Positions 46,023 through 55,512 of a stretch of DNA of 64,000 nucleotides are shown one piece after another (position 1 is the stretch's first letter; each line of letters opens with the position of its first letter). The translations under genes and the position numbers were made by a program. The notes beneath the pieces are model-generated. The model was not told where the DNA came from and ran no database searches. It was given only the letters and a program-made list of their open reading frames with translations. This DNA comes from Mesorhizobium shangrilense (GTDB lineage Bacteria > Pseudomonadota > Alphaproteobacteria > Rhizobiales > Rhizobiaceae), in the NCBI RefSeq assembly GCF_040537815.1, contig NZ_JBEWSZ010000001.1, forward strand, positions 2,976,001 through 3,040,000, given 5' to 3'.

Positions 46023-47120
46023 ATGATCCGCCCCGCCGTCCTTGCCGCATGCCTCGCCCTTCTGCCTGCTGCTGCTAGCGCCGGGGATCTCGGCACCGTG
46101 CGTACCTTTCAGGACTGGACAGCAGGCTGCGACAATGGCCGGGCTTGCCGGGCGCTCAGCCTGCTGGCCGAGGACGTCACCGAGGGCTGGTTTCTGTGCC
46201 TCGACAGGGATGCCGCCGCTGCGGCTCCTGTGCAACTGACGCTGATGCCGCAATCCGAGACCTATCCGCGAGCGGGGACCCTGCTGCTCAGGGCGGCGGG
46301 CGTCGATGTCGCAACCCTCAAATTCGGCCAGAGTATCCGCCTGGAAGACGACGGACTGATCATCGAGGATCGCAAAGCCGTGGCGGCCGTGCTCGCCGCG
46401 ATAAGAAGCGCCGAGAAGCTTGAGGTCATCTCCGAACGGCAACCGGCCAGCGCCCAGGTCTTGGCCAGCATTTCCCTTGTCGGGGCAAAAGCAGCACTCC
46501 TGTGGGTCGACGAACGGCAGCAACGGATCGGTACGGTGACAGCGCTTGTCGGTCGAGGCAGCAAGCCGGCAAGCGCCGTCCCTGTGCCACCGGCTCTCCC
46601 GCTGATCGTCCCCGAGCGCACCACGGATGGCGGCCCGCCGCCCGAGGCGCTTTCGGAAGCGACCCGTTCCGAGATGATCCGGCAATCGGCCGGCTATTGC
46701 GATGAGGACCGCGGCGGCCCGGACCCGGACTCCAAGACCATGGTGCGCCTCGGCCAAGGCCTGGTACTCGCGTCGGTCCGCTGCTTCAGCGGTGCGTATA
46801 ATTTCGGACGGGCTTATTTCCTGGTTGAGGAAAGCGAAAAGCCCGCCGTGCGGCCAGCCCTGTTTCCGCGTCCAGTGGAGCAGAAGGTTGAGGAGGATAA
46901 AGAATTGACCCCGAACAACGTGCTTTGGAACGCTGATTTCGGGCCTAATTCAACCGAGATCAGCCATTTTGCCAAAGGGCGCGGCATGGCGGACTGCGGC
47001 GAGACCGGCGTCTGGCGCTGGGATGGACGTGCGTTTCAGGCGGTTTCCATGACGGAAATGAATAGCTGCCGCGGCATCATGGCAGGCTATTGGCTGAATA
47101 CTTATTCGAGCCGGGAATGA
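46023..47120 (+). CDS. DUF1176 domain-containing secreted protein
   Basis: This 365-residue exported protein has a signal peptide (AVLAACLALLPAAASA, cleavage near residue 20). The DUF1176 pattern follows: FQDWTAGCDNGRACRALSL near the mature start, and near the end ADCGETGVWRWDGRAFQAV. Several cysteines probably form disulfides. GGGAG lies 6 nt before the ATG at 46023. The family is common in alpha-proteobacteria and uncharacterised. It follows the secreted-protein gene by 68 nt on the same strand. Confidence 0.88.
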   Translation: MIRPAVLAACLALLPAAASAGDLGTVRTFQDWTAGCDNGRACRALSLLAEDVTEGWFLCLDRDAAAAAPVQLTLMPQSETYPRAGTLLLRAAGVDVATLKFGQSIRLEDDGLIIEDRKAVAAVLAAIRSAEKLEVISERQPASAQVLASISLVGAKAALLWVDERQQRIGTVTALVGRGSKPASAVPVPPALPLIVPERTTDGGPPPEALSEATRSEMIRQSAGYCDEDRGGPDPDSKTMVRLGQGLVLASVRCFSGAYNFGRAYFLVEESEKPAVRPALFPRPVEQKVEEDKELTPNNVLWNADFGPNSTEISHFAKGRGMADCGETGVWRWDGRAFQAVSMTEMNSCRGIMAGYWLNTYSSRE

Positions 47121-47186
47121 GAACCAGAGTGCATTTAAGACAAGGGCGATCTTGCAGCCACAGCGAGACACGCTGGGGAGATTAGC

Positions 47187-48167
47187 TTGGAACTTAAACT
47201 CATCCTGATCGGGTTCGCATGCGTGACGGCCGGCTTGTTTGCTCTCGTCACCTTCCTGAAATGGCAGGAGGTGCGGGCGGCCAGAAGCTGGCTTCCCGTG
47301 AGGGGGAAGATCATCTCGTCTCGTAGCGAGGCCCGCGAGGTGCGCGTCTCAATCTCCCGCGCAAACACGACGGAAACCACGGAAGTCCGAAATTTCCCGG
47401 CGATTACTTTCGTATACACGGTCAACGGTCGCAGGTTCGAGGGTACGCGCCACACCTTGCGCAATGAGATTGGCAATTTCCAGGTTCCTGAAACCCTCGC
47501 GCGCTATCCCAAAGGGGCCGAGGTCACCGTCTACTATGACCCTTCCAATCCCAGGACGTCCGTCATCGAGCGGACGATGCCTGACGGCAGCATCCAGGTC
47601 ATGGCCTATATCTCGGCAGGGCTGGTCGTCGGATCGATTGCGCTGGTCTTCCTCGTCGGCGGCGTCGTGGAGGCGATACGGCCGCATTTGCCCAATCCTC
47701 AAAACGCCGGCACTGCAATGCTCCTGACAATCATGGCGTTGATCATCTTGCGCCTGGGCTTTGCGCAGAAGGCCATAGCAGAGGCCGCAGCCACATGGCC
47801 CACCACGCAGGGCAGCATCGCCTCTTCGGGCATTGAGGCGTTCCGCATCCGTAGCGCCTTCGAGGGCTTTTGGCGGCGGCCTGGGCGCACCGTCTTCAAA
47901 TCTCGCGTCCGTTACGCCTATAGTGTCGCCGGCCAGGATTATGTTTCCGGTCGGGTCGCCTTTGGCGCGACTGCGGCGGCTTCGCTGCCTGCCTTGATCG
48001 GTGGAGATTCCCGCCGCTACGCCGAGGGCGGCAAGGTGGACGTGCATTACGACCCCGCCAATCCGGCGCTTGCCGTGCTCGAATGCAGGGTGCGGGGGCT
48101 CTGGGCTTTGTGGGCCGTTGCCGGTGCGATGTTTATCGGCGCAACGGTGTCGGTCGGGTTGCTATAG
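47187..48167 (+). CDS. DUF3592 membrane protein with two domain copies
   Basis: This protein of about 326 residues has an N-terminal membrane helix (LILIGFACVTAGLFALVTFL), a first DUF3592-like beta domain ending YYDPSNPRTSVIER, one or two central helices (ISAGLVVGSIALVFLVGGVV and TAMLLTIMALIILRLGF), a second such domain ending HYDPANPALAVLE, and a C-terminal helix. The start is a TTG at 47187, preceded by GGGGAG at 6 nt. The function is unknown. Confidence 0.8.
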   Translation: MELKLILIGFACVTAGLFALVTFLKWQEVRAARSWLPVRGKIISSRSEAREVRVSISRANTTETTEVRNFPAITFVYTVNGRRFEGTRHTLRNEIGNFQVPETLARYPKGAEVTVYYDPSNPRTSVIERTMPDGSIQVMAYISAGLVVGSIALVFLVGGVVEAIRPHLPNPQNAGTAMLLTIMALIILRLGFAQKAIAEAAATWPTTQGSIASSGIEAFRIRSAFEGFWRRPGRTVFKSRVRYAYSVAGQDYVSGRVAFGATAAASLPALIGGDSRRYAEGGKVDVHYDPANPALAVLECRVRGLWALWAVAGAMFIGATVSVGLL

Positions 48168-48203
48168 CCGCTGGGCGTCTGCGCGGGGCACGCCGAGCGC
48201 GGC

Positions 48204-48605
48204 CTACGGTGAAGTAAGCGCTGCCGAACACTTGGCCAGCGGACCGGTGTCGAATCCAAGCCATGTGAGCCTTAGCGTATCGCCGTTGGTGTGAATCCGA
48301 AGGATACGTGTAAACGGCTCTCCGATTTCCGGACCTGGCGAGCCGGACGCTCCGGGCGAGCCGTAGCATTGGCTCGCCGTTATCGACCAGCCGCGCGACG
48401 ACTTGCGGTAGCTTGCCCGTTCACAGCCGAAGGCCGGAAGAGACAACGAGTTCTTGCGCAACACGTAGACGGTGCGGCTCTGTGTCTCTGCCGCGGCAGA
48501 GCAGTTCAGCGTGTTGCCTGACCAGGCGCCAACATAGGGCTCCGCTGCGAGCGCGGGACCGCTCGCCAGTGCGAAAATTGACATTGTGATAAGGAAACGT
48601 CGCAT
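48204..48605 (-). CDS. Small secreted protein of unknown function
   Basis: This 133-residue protein has a signal peptide (FLITMSIFALASGPALA). The mature part starts EPYVGAWSGNTLNCSAAAET and contains four cysteines, likely two disulfides. No family was recognised. It is transcribed opposite to and ends 37 bp from the DUF3592 gene, so the two converge. Confidence 0.7.
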   Translation of the reverse strand: MRRFLITMSIFALASGPALAAEPYVGAWSGNTLNCSAAAETQSRTVYVLRKNSLSLPAFGCERASYRKSSRGWSITASQCYGSPGASGSPGPEIGEPFTRILRIHTNGDTLRLTWLGFDTGPLAKCSAALTSP

Positions 48606-49189
48606 CTCTAGAGCATCTCAATCGCACTGCGCGAAGACGACAATCGAATCACGCCAGAGCAGTATTCGAAATGCAAAATTACATGATCTTGCTTTGAATC
48701 CTAGTGTTTCTCCCGGCTTCGGCTCAATACAAATCGATCACGATCTATCCCGAAATTTCAGCGTCTTCTGCGCAGGACAATTCTAGCTCCCGTCTTCCTG
48801 GGCGGGCGACCGCACAAGCTCTCTAAGCCGTGAGGGTATATGCAATCTGCCGATGCGACCAGAGTCGCCATACCGTCAGCTATACCGTCAATCCGGAGGC
48901 TTGCCCCGCGATAGACGGCGATAGATGCAGGTCAATTTATTCTGCTATTTCAATCGGTTATGGAGGGTTCTGGCGTGCGATCGGCGGCGTTCGGATAGGC
49001 CAAAATCATTTAAGCATCATTTAACCCATTGAAATTGTTATAAAATTTTCTCGTCAGCATCGAAAATTCCGACACTCAGACCGTCAAAAAATTACGCTCT
49101 TGATTTTAAAGGGAAAACCGTCGGAAAATTTATTTTGAGGTTTCGCTGACTATCGAAGTCAATCGGCCGATTTTTGCTCGGTCGGACGT
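48606..49189. other. AT-rich stretch without a gene, next to a broken aldehyde dehydrogenase
   Basis: About 580 bases without a supported reading frame. The part from about 49000 to 49140 is much richer in A and T than the rest of the window. It ends abruptly where sequence homologous to GabD begins, so it looks like foreign or decayed DNA at a rearrangement border. Confidence 0.5.
48870..48890 (+). repeat. Direct repeat of ATACCGTCA with 12-bp period
   Basis: ATACCGTCA occurs at 48870-48878 and 48882-48890. Related CCGTC words recur in AT-rich context near 49080 (GACCGTCAAAAA) and 49117 (AACCGTCGGAAAA). This could be an iteron-like or recombination-site remnant, or chance. Confidence 0.45.
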
Positions 49190-49988
49190 GAACTCTGCGC
49201 CAGTCCCAAGGTCCGCAAGATCAGCTTCACCGGCTCGACTGCAGTCGGGCGGCTGCTCATGCGCCAATGCTCGGACCACATCAAGAAGGTCGGCCTCGAG
49301 CTGGGTGGCAATGCGCCCTTCATCGTCTTCGACGATGCTAATATCGATGCTGCCGTTGGCGGTGCGATCCAGGCGAAGTTCCGCAACGCCGGCCAGACCT
49401 GCGTTTCGGCAAACCGCCTTTGTGTCCAATCGAGCGTTCACGATGAGTTCGCCGAGAAATTTCGTGGAGAAAGTCCGCCATCTTTCGGTTGGTGATGGCT
49501 TCGATCCAGGAGTGGACATCGGACCACTGATCGACCGGCATTCCCTGGCCAAGATCGAATCCCATATCTCGGGTGCCGTGCAGAAAGGCGGCATTATTCG
49601 CTGCGGGGACGAACGTATCGGCAAAGAAGGCACATTTTTCCAGCCGACGGTCCTCACCAATATCTCCCGCAAGATGACAGTCGCGCAGGAGGAGACGTTC
49701 GGGCCGTTGGCTCCGATCATCCGGTTTGAGGATGCGGATCAGGTCGTGCATGAGGCCAACGATACAATCTACGGCCTTGCGGCCTAATTTTATGCCTCCA
49801 ACCTGAGGCGTGTCTGGCGTGTAGCCGAGGCGCTCGAATATGGGATGGTTGGGATCAATACCGGCCGCATGTCCTCGGAAGCCGCGCCTTTTGGCGGAGT
49901 GAAGCAGTCCGGCATCGGGCGCGAGGGTTCCCGTCACGGGCTGGAGGATTACCTTGAGATGAAATACATCTGCATGGGCGGCATCTGA
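49190..49988 (+). pseudogene. gabD: Broken succinate-semialdehyde dehydrogenase (GabD) gene, 3' half
   Basis: Translated in two frames, the region matches the second half of NADP-dependent succinate-semialdehyde dehydrogenase: [40 protein letters not shown], the active-site segment [19 protein letters not shown], then EETFGPLAPIIRFEDADQVV and [20 protein letters not shown]. The N-terminal half is absent. One extra C at about 49463 shifts the frame, and TAA at 49785-49787 replaces an expected Tyr codon (AAYFYA). The gene is therefore non-functional. Confidence 0.9.
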
Positions 49989-50450
49989 AGCATCTACTTG
50001 CTGGCGGCTCGCAGCCACAGGCTACATCACTTAAAGAAAGCGATGGGCCAATGCTCGCCATTCTCCAACCGCCTGCTGGTTCAAGCCCGCTTATTTGCAC
50101 GCCATTCTGCGCGAAGGCTCGACAAGGCTCCGAGGAGCTTTACATCCACGCCTGGCCGCATAGTTCACTTGCCGAGAACTGGGAGCAGCTCAAGCATTCG
50201 GCTCGCGCGCACAAATCAGAGCGGAGAGATAGGATCGAGGCGTAATCGTTCTGAATCTCTGTAATTGATCAGAAACGGACGAGCCTTGAACCTCGACCCT
50301 TTTCCATAGGCGCATATCTTCGGCCAATTCTACCTGCGTTTGCACGATGTCATGAATTAACGAAGCGATAGCAGGGGCGGGCTCGGGTTCCCAGTTCAGC
50401 GGGCGGCAGGTGGTAGCGTGTGACCTTAATGTGAGCAGCAGCCCCAGTTG
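49989..50450. other. Intergenic stretch without a supported gene
   Basis: About 460 bases hold only a 64-codon plus-strand frame (50051-50245) without recognisable homology or a ribosome binding site. It is probably decayed coding DNA continuing from the broken GabD region. Confidence 0.4.
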
Positions 50451-51980
50451 TCAGCGCCAGTTTGAGGCGCGCCAGGCCGGCGCGTCGCCGGCATACCGGT
50501 TGAGCCCCACATCCTCCTCCGAGGCACGGCGGTGGATTTCGGCAAAGAAGGGATCGAACACTCTGTTGAGCCGTTCAAGCTCTGCATGCTCGGTCAGAAG
50601 GGCGGGCACCGTCTCGCGTACTTCAGCGAAGATTGCGGCCTCGTCGACGGTGGTCAGGCGACCATCGCGCATGACGATTTCGCCCGCCACCATGACCATC
50701 TCGATCGACGATCCGTTCTCCGAAAACACCAGATGCTTGTCGATGTCGTTGAGCGGCATAAACGCATAGGTGTCGAGATCGAGCATGATCAGGTCTGCCG
50801 CCTTGCCCACGGTGAGCGAGCCGGTAATGTCCTCCAGCATGGCGCTGCGGGCGCCATTGATCGTCGCCATGCGAAGAATGTCGGCAGCCGGAATCCATGT
50901 TCCATAGTCGGGACCCGAGGCACTGTGGATCAGACCGGCAACCCGCATCACGTCGAAGATGCGGGCAGTATCATTGGACGACACGCCGTCGGTGCCGAGC
51001 GCCACCGTGACGCCGGCATCCATCAGGCGACGGATGGGCGCGATGCCAGCGCCAAGCTTCTGATTGGAAACGGCATTGTGGGCGATCGAGCATCCTGCCT
51101 TACCCATCAGCTCCATGTCTTCGTCGGTAACCCAGACCGAATGGGCGATGGTGGTGTTGCGGTCGAGCATACCAAGTTCGTGCATGTAAGCGACAAGGGT
51201 CTTGTCGAACATCAGGTGCCCCGTGATCGCCTGGGTCTTGGTTTCAAGCACGTGGGTGTGCAGCGGCACCCGCATTTTCAGCGCCAGGTCGTGACAGGCG
51301 ACCAGCAGATCGGGTGTGCAGCGTTGCGGCGCGGATGGGGCGATCATGAAGTTGAGACGGCCGGCCATGCCATGCAGTGACGAAAAGGCCGAGCGGCAAT
51401 AGTCGACATAGGTTTCGGCACTGATAGGCGGTCCAAAATCGAGCTTGTCCTGCAGCGCCTGCGGGAGGACTTCGCGGGCGTAGGGCAGCGCATCGAGCGT
51501 GTGCACATTCATCACCGCACTCGACACATTGGCGCGAATGCCGGCGTCCTTGTAGGCCCTGAATACGGTGCCGAGACGCTCGAGATCATGCGCCGGCGGA
51601 TCGAAGAAATCATCGCACAAGGTCGTCACGCCGTTGCGCAGCGACTCCATGGCCAGCAGCAGTGTGCGCAGGTAGAGCAGACGCGGCGCAATCGCCGGAC
51701 CCATGAGCAGCGGATAGGCATAGAGCAACCAGACCTCGAGCGGCATGTTCTGGTAGCGGCCGCGCAAGAAGGTCTCACTGGAATGGGTATGGCCGTTGAT
51801 GAGCCCCGGCATCACCAGCTTTCGTTGTCCCTCGATGATCCGTGCGTCGGGCGCGGCAACCAGGTTCTTGCCGATGGCGGCAATGACCACGCCGTCGATG
51901 AGGATGTCTCCGGCAATTGGGACGGCCCCTTCGGGTCCGTCCATGGTCAAAAGCGTGGCGTTGCGGATCAGCGTTTGCAT
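50451..51980 (-). CDS. Amidohydrolase family protein (ATZ/TRZ, cytosine/adenosine deaminase-like)
   Basis: This 509-residue metal-dependent hydrolase has the N-terminal metal motif GHTHSS (His64, His66), a third His in HTHVLETKTQ, another in IAHSVWVTDED and the Asp in ALGTDGVSSND. These match the deaminase subtype acting on guanine-, adenosine- or triazine-like rings. It lies 10 nt after a nucleoside-type ABC permease gene and is the last gene of the operon. Deamination or hydrolysis of an imported heterocycle is the best guess. Confidence 0.9.
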   Translation of the reverse strand: MQTLIRNATLLTMDGPEGAVPIAGDILIDGVVIAAIGKNLVAAPDARIIEGQRKLVMPGLINGHTHSSETFLRGRYQNMPLEVWLLYAYPLLMGPAIAPRLLYLRTLLLAMESLRNGVTTLCDDFFDPPAHDLERLGTVFRAYKDAGIRANVSSAVMNVHTLDALPYAREVLPQALQDKLDFGPPISAETYVDYCRSAFSSLHGMAGRLNFMIAPSAPQRCTPDLLVACHDLALKMRVPLHTHVLETKTQAITGHLMFDKTLVAYMHELGMLDRNTTIAHSVWVTDEDMELMGKAGCSIAHNAVSNQKLGAGIAPIRRLMDAGVTVALGTDGVSSNDTARIFDVMRVAGLIHSASGPDYGTWIPAADILRMATINGARSAMLEDITGSLTVGKAADLIMLDLDTYAFMPLNDIDKHLVFSENGSSIEMVMVAGEIVMRDGRLTTVDEAAIFAEVRETVPALLTEHAELERLNRVFDPFFAEIHRRASEEDVGLNRYAGDAPAWRASNWR

Positions 51981-51989
51981 ATGGGTATC

Positions 51990-52883
51990 CTAGTAATCGC
52001 GCAGTTCAGCGAAGCCGGTGGCCGCCTTGTGCCCGCCGCGCAGCTTGCCGCTGAGCCAGACGCCGAACACCGTTGCCATGTAAGGCAGGGCCAGGAGCAG
52101 GTCGTGTGGAACGGCATCGCCGAACAGCAACTGCGCGCGAATGCCGACGGCGGCGACCACGGAGAAGAACAGCGCCGCAAATGCAGAGCCGATTGGATGC
52201 GCCGCACCGAAAATTACCGCCGCGAAGGCCATGAAGCCGCGTCCCGCCGTCATGTTCTGGGCATAGATCTGCAGGCTGCCAGCAGCCAGTTCGGCCCCTC
52301 CGATGGCGCAAAGCACCCCGCCAATGATCAGCGCCAAAAGCCGCATGCGCGAGGGATTGGCGCCGACGCTGCGGGCTGCGAAGGGGTGCTCGCCCGAAGC
52401 CGCCAGCCGCAGCCCGAAGCGCGTGCGTCGCAGCAGAACCCACATGGCGAAAACCACCAAGGGCATCGCCAGCACGAAGACCGACAGCACCCCGAAAGGC
52501 CCGAAGGCCGGACCGAGCCTGGGCACACCGAAGGGCGCGGTGACGGCGGCCTGGCTGCCGAAGATGGCCTGGACGGCGAGCGACGTGCCGCCGAGGCCGA
52601 GGCCGGTCAATCCAAGGCCGGCGATGATCGGATTGGCCCTGAGCTTTTCGATGACGAACCACAGCAGCACCGAGGCCAGCACACACAGCACGATGGCAAT
52701 CAGCATCGCCAGCGCGAACGAGCCGGTCAGCACGATGCCGACAATCGTCGCGCATGCGCCGATGATCATCAGGCCCTCGAGGCCCAGATTCCATATGCCG
52801 GCGCGCTGCGCGACAACACCCGCCATGGTGACATAGATGAGCGGCGTGCCCGAACGCAGGATGGCGACAATGACGTCGTTCAT
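51990..52883 (-). CDS. ABC transporter permease, nucleoside/BMP type (second permease)
   Basis: This 297-residue membrane protein belongs to the branched-chain amino acid/ribose permease superfamily as found in NupQ/YufQ-type nucleoside importers (IWNLGLEGLMIIGACATIVG near the start; GANPSRMRLLALIIGGVLCA later). The ATG at 52883 overlaps the stop of the partner permease by 4 nt. It works with the neighbouring permease, the two-domain ATPase and the BMP-family lipoprotein-like binding protein. Confidence 0.92.
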   Translation of the reverse strand: MNDVIVAILRSGTPLIYVTMAGVVAQRAGIWNLGLEGLMIIGACATIVGIVLTGSFALAMLIAIVLCVLASVLLWFVIEKLRANPIIAGLGLTGLGLGGTSLAVQAIFGSQAAVTAPFGVPRLGPAFGPFGVLSVFVLAMPLVVFAMWVLLRRTRFGLRLAASGEHPFAARSVGANPSRMRLLALIIGGVLCAIGGAELAAGSLQIYAQNMTAGRGFMAFAAVIFGAAHPIGSAFAALFFSVVAAVGIRAQLLFGDAVPHDLLLALPYMATVFGVWLSGKLRGGHKAATGFAELRDY

Positions 52884-53917
52884 GCCGATCTCCTCCCGAA
52901 CGCCAGAAGGCGGTCGACAAAGCCGGATTTGGCCGTGATGAAAAGCGCAATCGCGGCATTGATGATTTCGATGGCCGACGAAGGCAGGCCTGCCATGATC
53001 GGCAGATAGAGCGCGGCCGAGGCCAACCCGCCAAAGAACAGCGAGACGAAGGCCGTGCCGACCACCGACAAATTGGCGACCAGCGCGATCAGGATCGCGG
53101 TGAAGCCGTGTGTCGGCAGGAATCCGCCGGCCAGACGGCCGTTGGGGCCCATGAACTCGATGGTGCCGGCAAGGCCCGCCAAGGCTCCGGAGATCAGAAA
53201 GCTGGAAAGGCCCAAACGCCAGACTGTTGCGCCCTGCCACTGCACCATGGTCGGGTTACGCCCGGCAAGGCTGGCCAGAACGCCGAAGGCGGTGCGGTTG
53301 ACCAGAAGCCACATCGCCACCGCGACCAGTGCGGCGATCACGATAATGGTCGGCGACAGACCCAGTGAATCCGAAATACGATAGGAGGCGGCGAGCGGTC
53401 GGCTGGAGGCCTGCTGACCCGAACCCGACGGGTCCTTGAGCGGACCGGCCGTGACATAGACCAGCAGGAGCCCGGCGAGGAAATTACCCATCAAGGTAGT
53501 TATCACCTCGTCAGTGCCGGACTGCAGGCGCAGCAGCCCCGGCCACAAGGCCCAGAGCGCCCCACCTGTCATGCCGGCTGCAAAGCAGGCCGGAATAACG
53601 ACGAAGGCGGGCGCGCCATTGAGCCACTCGGCCACAAAGGCGGCGGAGATGGCGCCGAGGTAGAACTGGCCCTGCGCGCCGATGTTGAAGTAGCCGGCGC
53701 GGAAAGAAATGCCGACACCGGCGGCGGTGATGAACAGCGGCAGCGCCCAACGCAGGCTCTGCTCCCACGCGCCTGGCCGGAAGAACGCGCCCTCTATGAC
53801 ACTGCGGAACATGCCGAGCGCCGAATAGCCGGCGAACTGGAAAATGACGCCGCACAGCGCCAGGGCCACGACGATAAAGATCAGCCCGCGCAAGACCGAA
53901 ACGAATTTGCCCGTCAT
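52880..53917 (-). CDS. ABC transporter permease, nucleoside/BMP type (first permease)
   Basis: This 345-residue membrane protein of the NupP/YufP class has a first helix at GLIFIVVALALCGVIFQFAG and FRAGYFNIGAQGQFYLGAIS, typical of the family. The ATG at 53917 overlaps the ATPase stop by 4 nt. It forms the channel with the permease at 51990. Confidence 0.92.
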   Translation of the reverse strand: MTGKFVSVLRGLIFIVVALALCGVIFQFAGYSALGMFRSVIEGAFFRPGAWEQSLRWALPLFITAAGVGISFRAGYFNIGAQGQFYLGAISAAFVAEWLNGAPAFVVIPACFAAGMTGGALWALWPGLLRLQSGTDEVITTLMGNFLAGLLLVYVTAGPLKDPSGSGQQASSRPLAASYRISDSLGLSPTIIVIAALVAVAMWLLVNRTAFGVLASLAGRNPTMVQWQGATVWRLGLSSFLISGALAGLAGTIEFMGPNGRLAGGFLPTHGFTAILIALVANLSVVGTAFVSLFFGGLASAALYLPIMAGLPSSAIEIINAAIALFITAKSGFVDRLLAFGRRSA

Positions 53918-55482
53918 TGGGAAACTCCCGTCATGGCCGCGCCGACGGCGCCGATCTGATAGGGTGCCGAAAATGTGCCAGCGACCTCTCCCGACAGCAT
54001 GACGACGACCCGGTCGCTGATGTCGAAAAGCTCGTCGAGGTCAGAGGAGATCAAGAGCACGCCGCAGCCACGCTCGCGTGCCTCTCGCAGCGATTGCCAG
54101 ACAAAGGCCGTCGCGCCGATGTCGAGCCCTCTTGTCGGCTGTGCGGCGATGATCAGCTTCGCATCGGCATCGACCTCGCGCGCCAAAATCACCTTCTGGG
54201 CATTGCCGCCCGACAGCGAGCCCGCCTTCTGGCTGGTGGTCGCATAATGCACGCCCCACGCTTGAAGCGCCTCGTCACAGCGCTTCTTCAGCCGCGCCGG
54301 ATTGATGGCGCGCAGCAATGGCGATTGCAACAATTCACGCGCCGACCAATTCTCCCACAGGCTGCTCGACAGGCTTAAGCCCTCGGTATTGCGCTCGAAG
54401 GGAATGATGCGCAGGCCGGCGGCTCGGCGGCGCGCCAGCGGTGCGCTCGTGACATCGATCCCGCCCACCGAAAGCGTGCCATCCGTCGCGTCGACAAGAT
54501 TAGCTATGGCCCGCACCAAGGTTCGCTGGCCGTTGCCCTCGACCCCTGCAATGCCGACAATCTCGCCGGCTTTGATTGTGAGCGAAAGATCGCGCAAGGC
54601 AGGCCCTTCGGTGTCGCCCAGCGTGGAGACGCCGCGCATGTCGAGGACCAGCCCTGCATCGACCGGGGTGTCGTGGTTGGCTGTATGCGCGTCGGGAGCG
54701 CCCTGCCCGGTTGCCGCGTCGGTATCACCCGGCGCAAGGGTCTTGGCGATGGCCGGGCCGACGATCATTTCGGCGAGACGCTTGGCATCGATCTTGGCGC
54801 AGGCCACTGGCCCGTCGACAAGCCTGCCGCCGCGCAGCACGCTGACCGTGTCGGCAATCGCCAGCACCTCGCGAATCTTGTGCAGGATGAGGATCACTGT
54901 GACCCCGCGATCCCTGAGCTTGAGCACCCGCTCGAACAGCGTCTCGATCCCGGAAGGCGAAAGCACCGCTGTCGGCTCATCGAGGATCAGAACCTTGGCG
55001 TCGGCGACAAGCGCGCGGGCGATCTCGATACCCTGCTGCGTCTCAACCGGCAGGTCGCGCACCCGGCGCTTCGGATCGACATTGACGTCGAGGCTTTTGA
55101 GATGCGGCGCCCAGCGCTTCTGCAGCGCTGAGCGGGTGAAAATAGCGGCGTCCCTGTCCGACCCGAACTCCATGGCTTCCGCCACGGTGAAGGACGGCGG
55201 CAAGGCAAAGCTCTGGTGCACGAGCTCGACGCCAGCGGCGCGCGCGTCCTTGACCTTGCCAGTCTTGACGTGCTGGCCGTTGATCCTGAGTTCGCCCGCA
55301 GCCGGCCGGACAAGTCCGGCCGCGACACGGGCGAAGGTGGTTTTTCCCGCGCCGTTCTGGCCGACCACGGCGTGGATCTTGCCCTGTTCGAAGGCGATGC
55401 CCACACCCGAGAGGGCCATGACGCTGCCATAGGCCACGGTAATGTCACGACATTCGAGTGCGGGATTGCCCATCGGGGTCAT
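53914..55482 (-). CDS. ABC transporter ATP-binding protein with two nucleotide-binding domains
   Basis: This 522-residue tandem ATPase is of the RbsA/NupO type. The first domain has VGQNGAGKTTF (Walker A), LPVETQQGIEIARALVADAK as the signature region and LILDEPTAVL (Walker B). The second domain has a degenerate Walker A (GVEGNGQRT) and LSGGNAQKVILAREV. This asymmetry is normal for the family. The ATG at 55482 is 30 nt from the binding-protein stop. It energises the two permeases that follow. Confidence 0.93.
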   Translation of the reverse strand: MTPMGNPALECRDITVAYGSVMALSGVGIAFEQGKIHAVVGQNGAGKTTFARVAAGLVRPAAGELRINGQHVKTGKVKDARAAGVELVHQSFALPPSFTVAEAMEFGSDRDAAIFTRSALQKRWAPHLKSLDVNVDPKRRVRDLPVETQQGIEIARALVADAKVLILDEPTAVLSPSGIETLFERVLKLRDRGVTVILILHKIREVLAIADTVSVLRGGRLVDGPVACAKIDAKRLAEMIVGPAIAKTLAPGDTDAATGQGAPDAHTANHDTPVDAGLVLDMRGVSTLGDTEGPALRDLSLTIKAGEIVGIAGVEGNGQRTLVRAIANLVDATDGTLSVGGIDVTSAPLARRRAAGLRIIPFERNTEGLSLSSSLWENWSARELLQSPLLRAINPARLKKRCDEALQAWGVHYATTSQKAGSLSGGNAQKVILAREVDADAKLIIAAQPTRGLDIGATAFVWQSLREARERGCGVLLISSDLDELFDISDRVVVMLSGEVAGTFSAPYQIGAVGAAMTGVSQ

Positions 55483-55512
55483 CGATCCAAATTCGCTTGT
55501 CAGCTGACAGGC

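Noticed and set aside
50051..50245. Plus-strand 64-codon frame
   Set aside because: No ribosome binding site or homology that I recognise; probably decayed DNA.
54302..55432. Plus-strand open frame (376 codons) opposite the two-domain ABC ATPase gene
   Set aside because: Ser/Arg/Ala-rich antisense translation without motifs; the ATPase explains the stretch.
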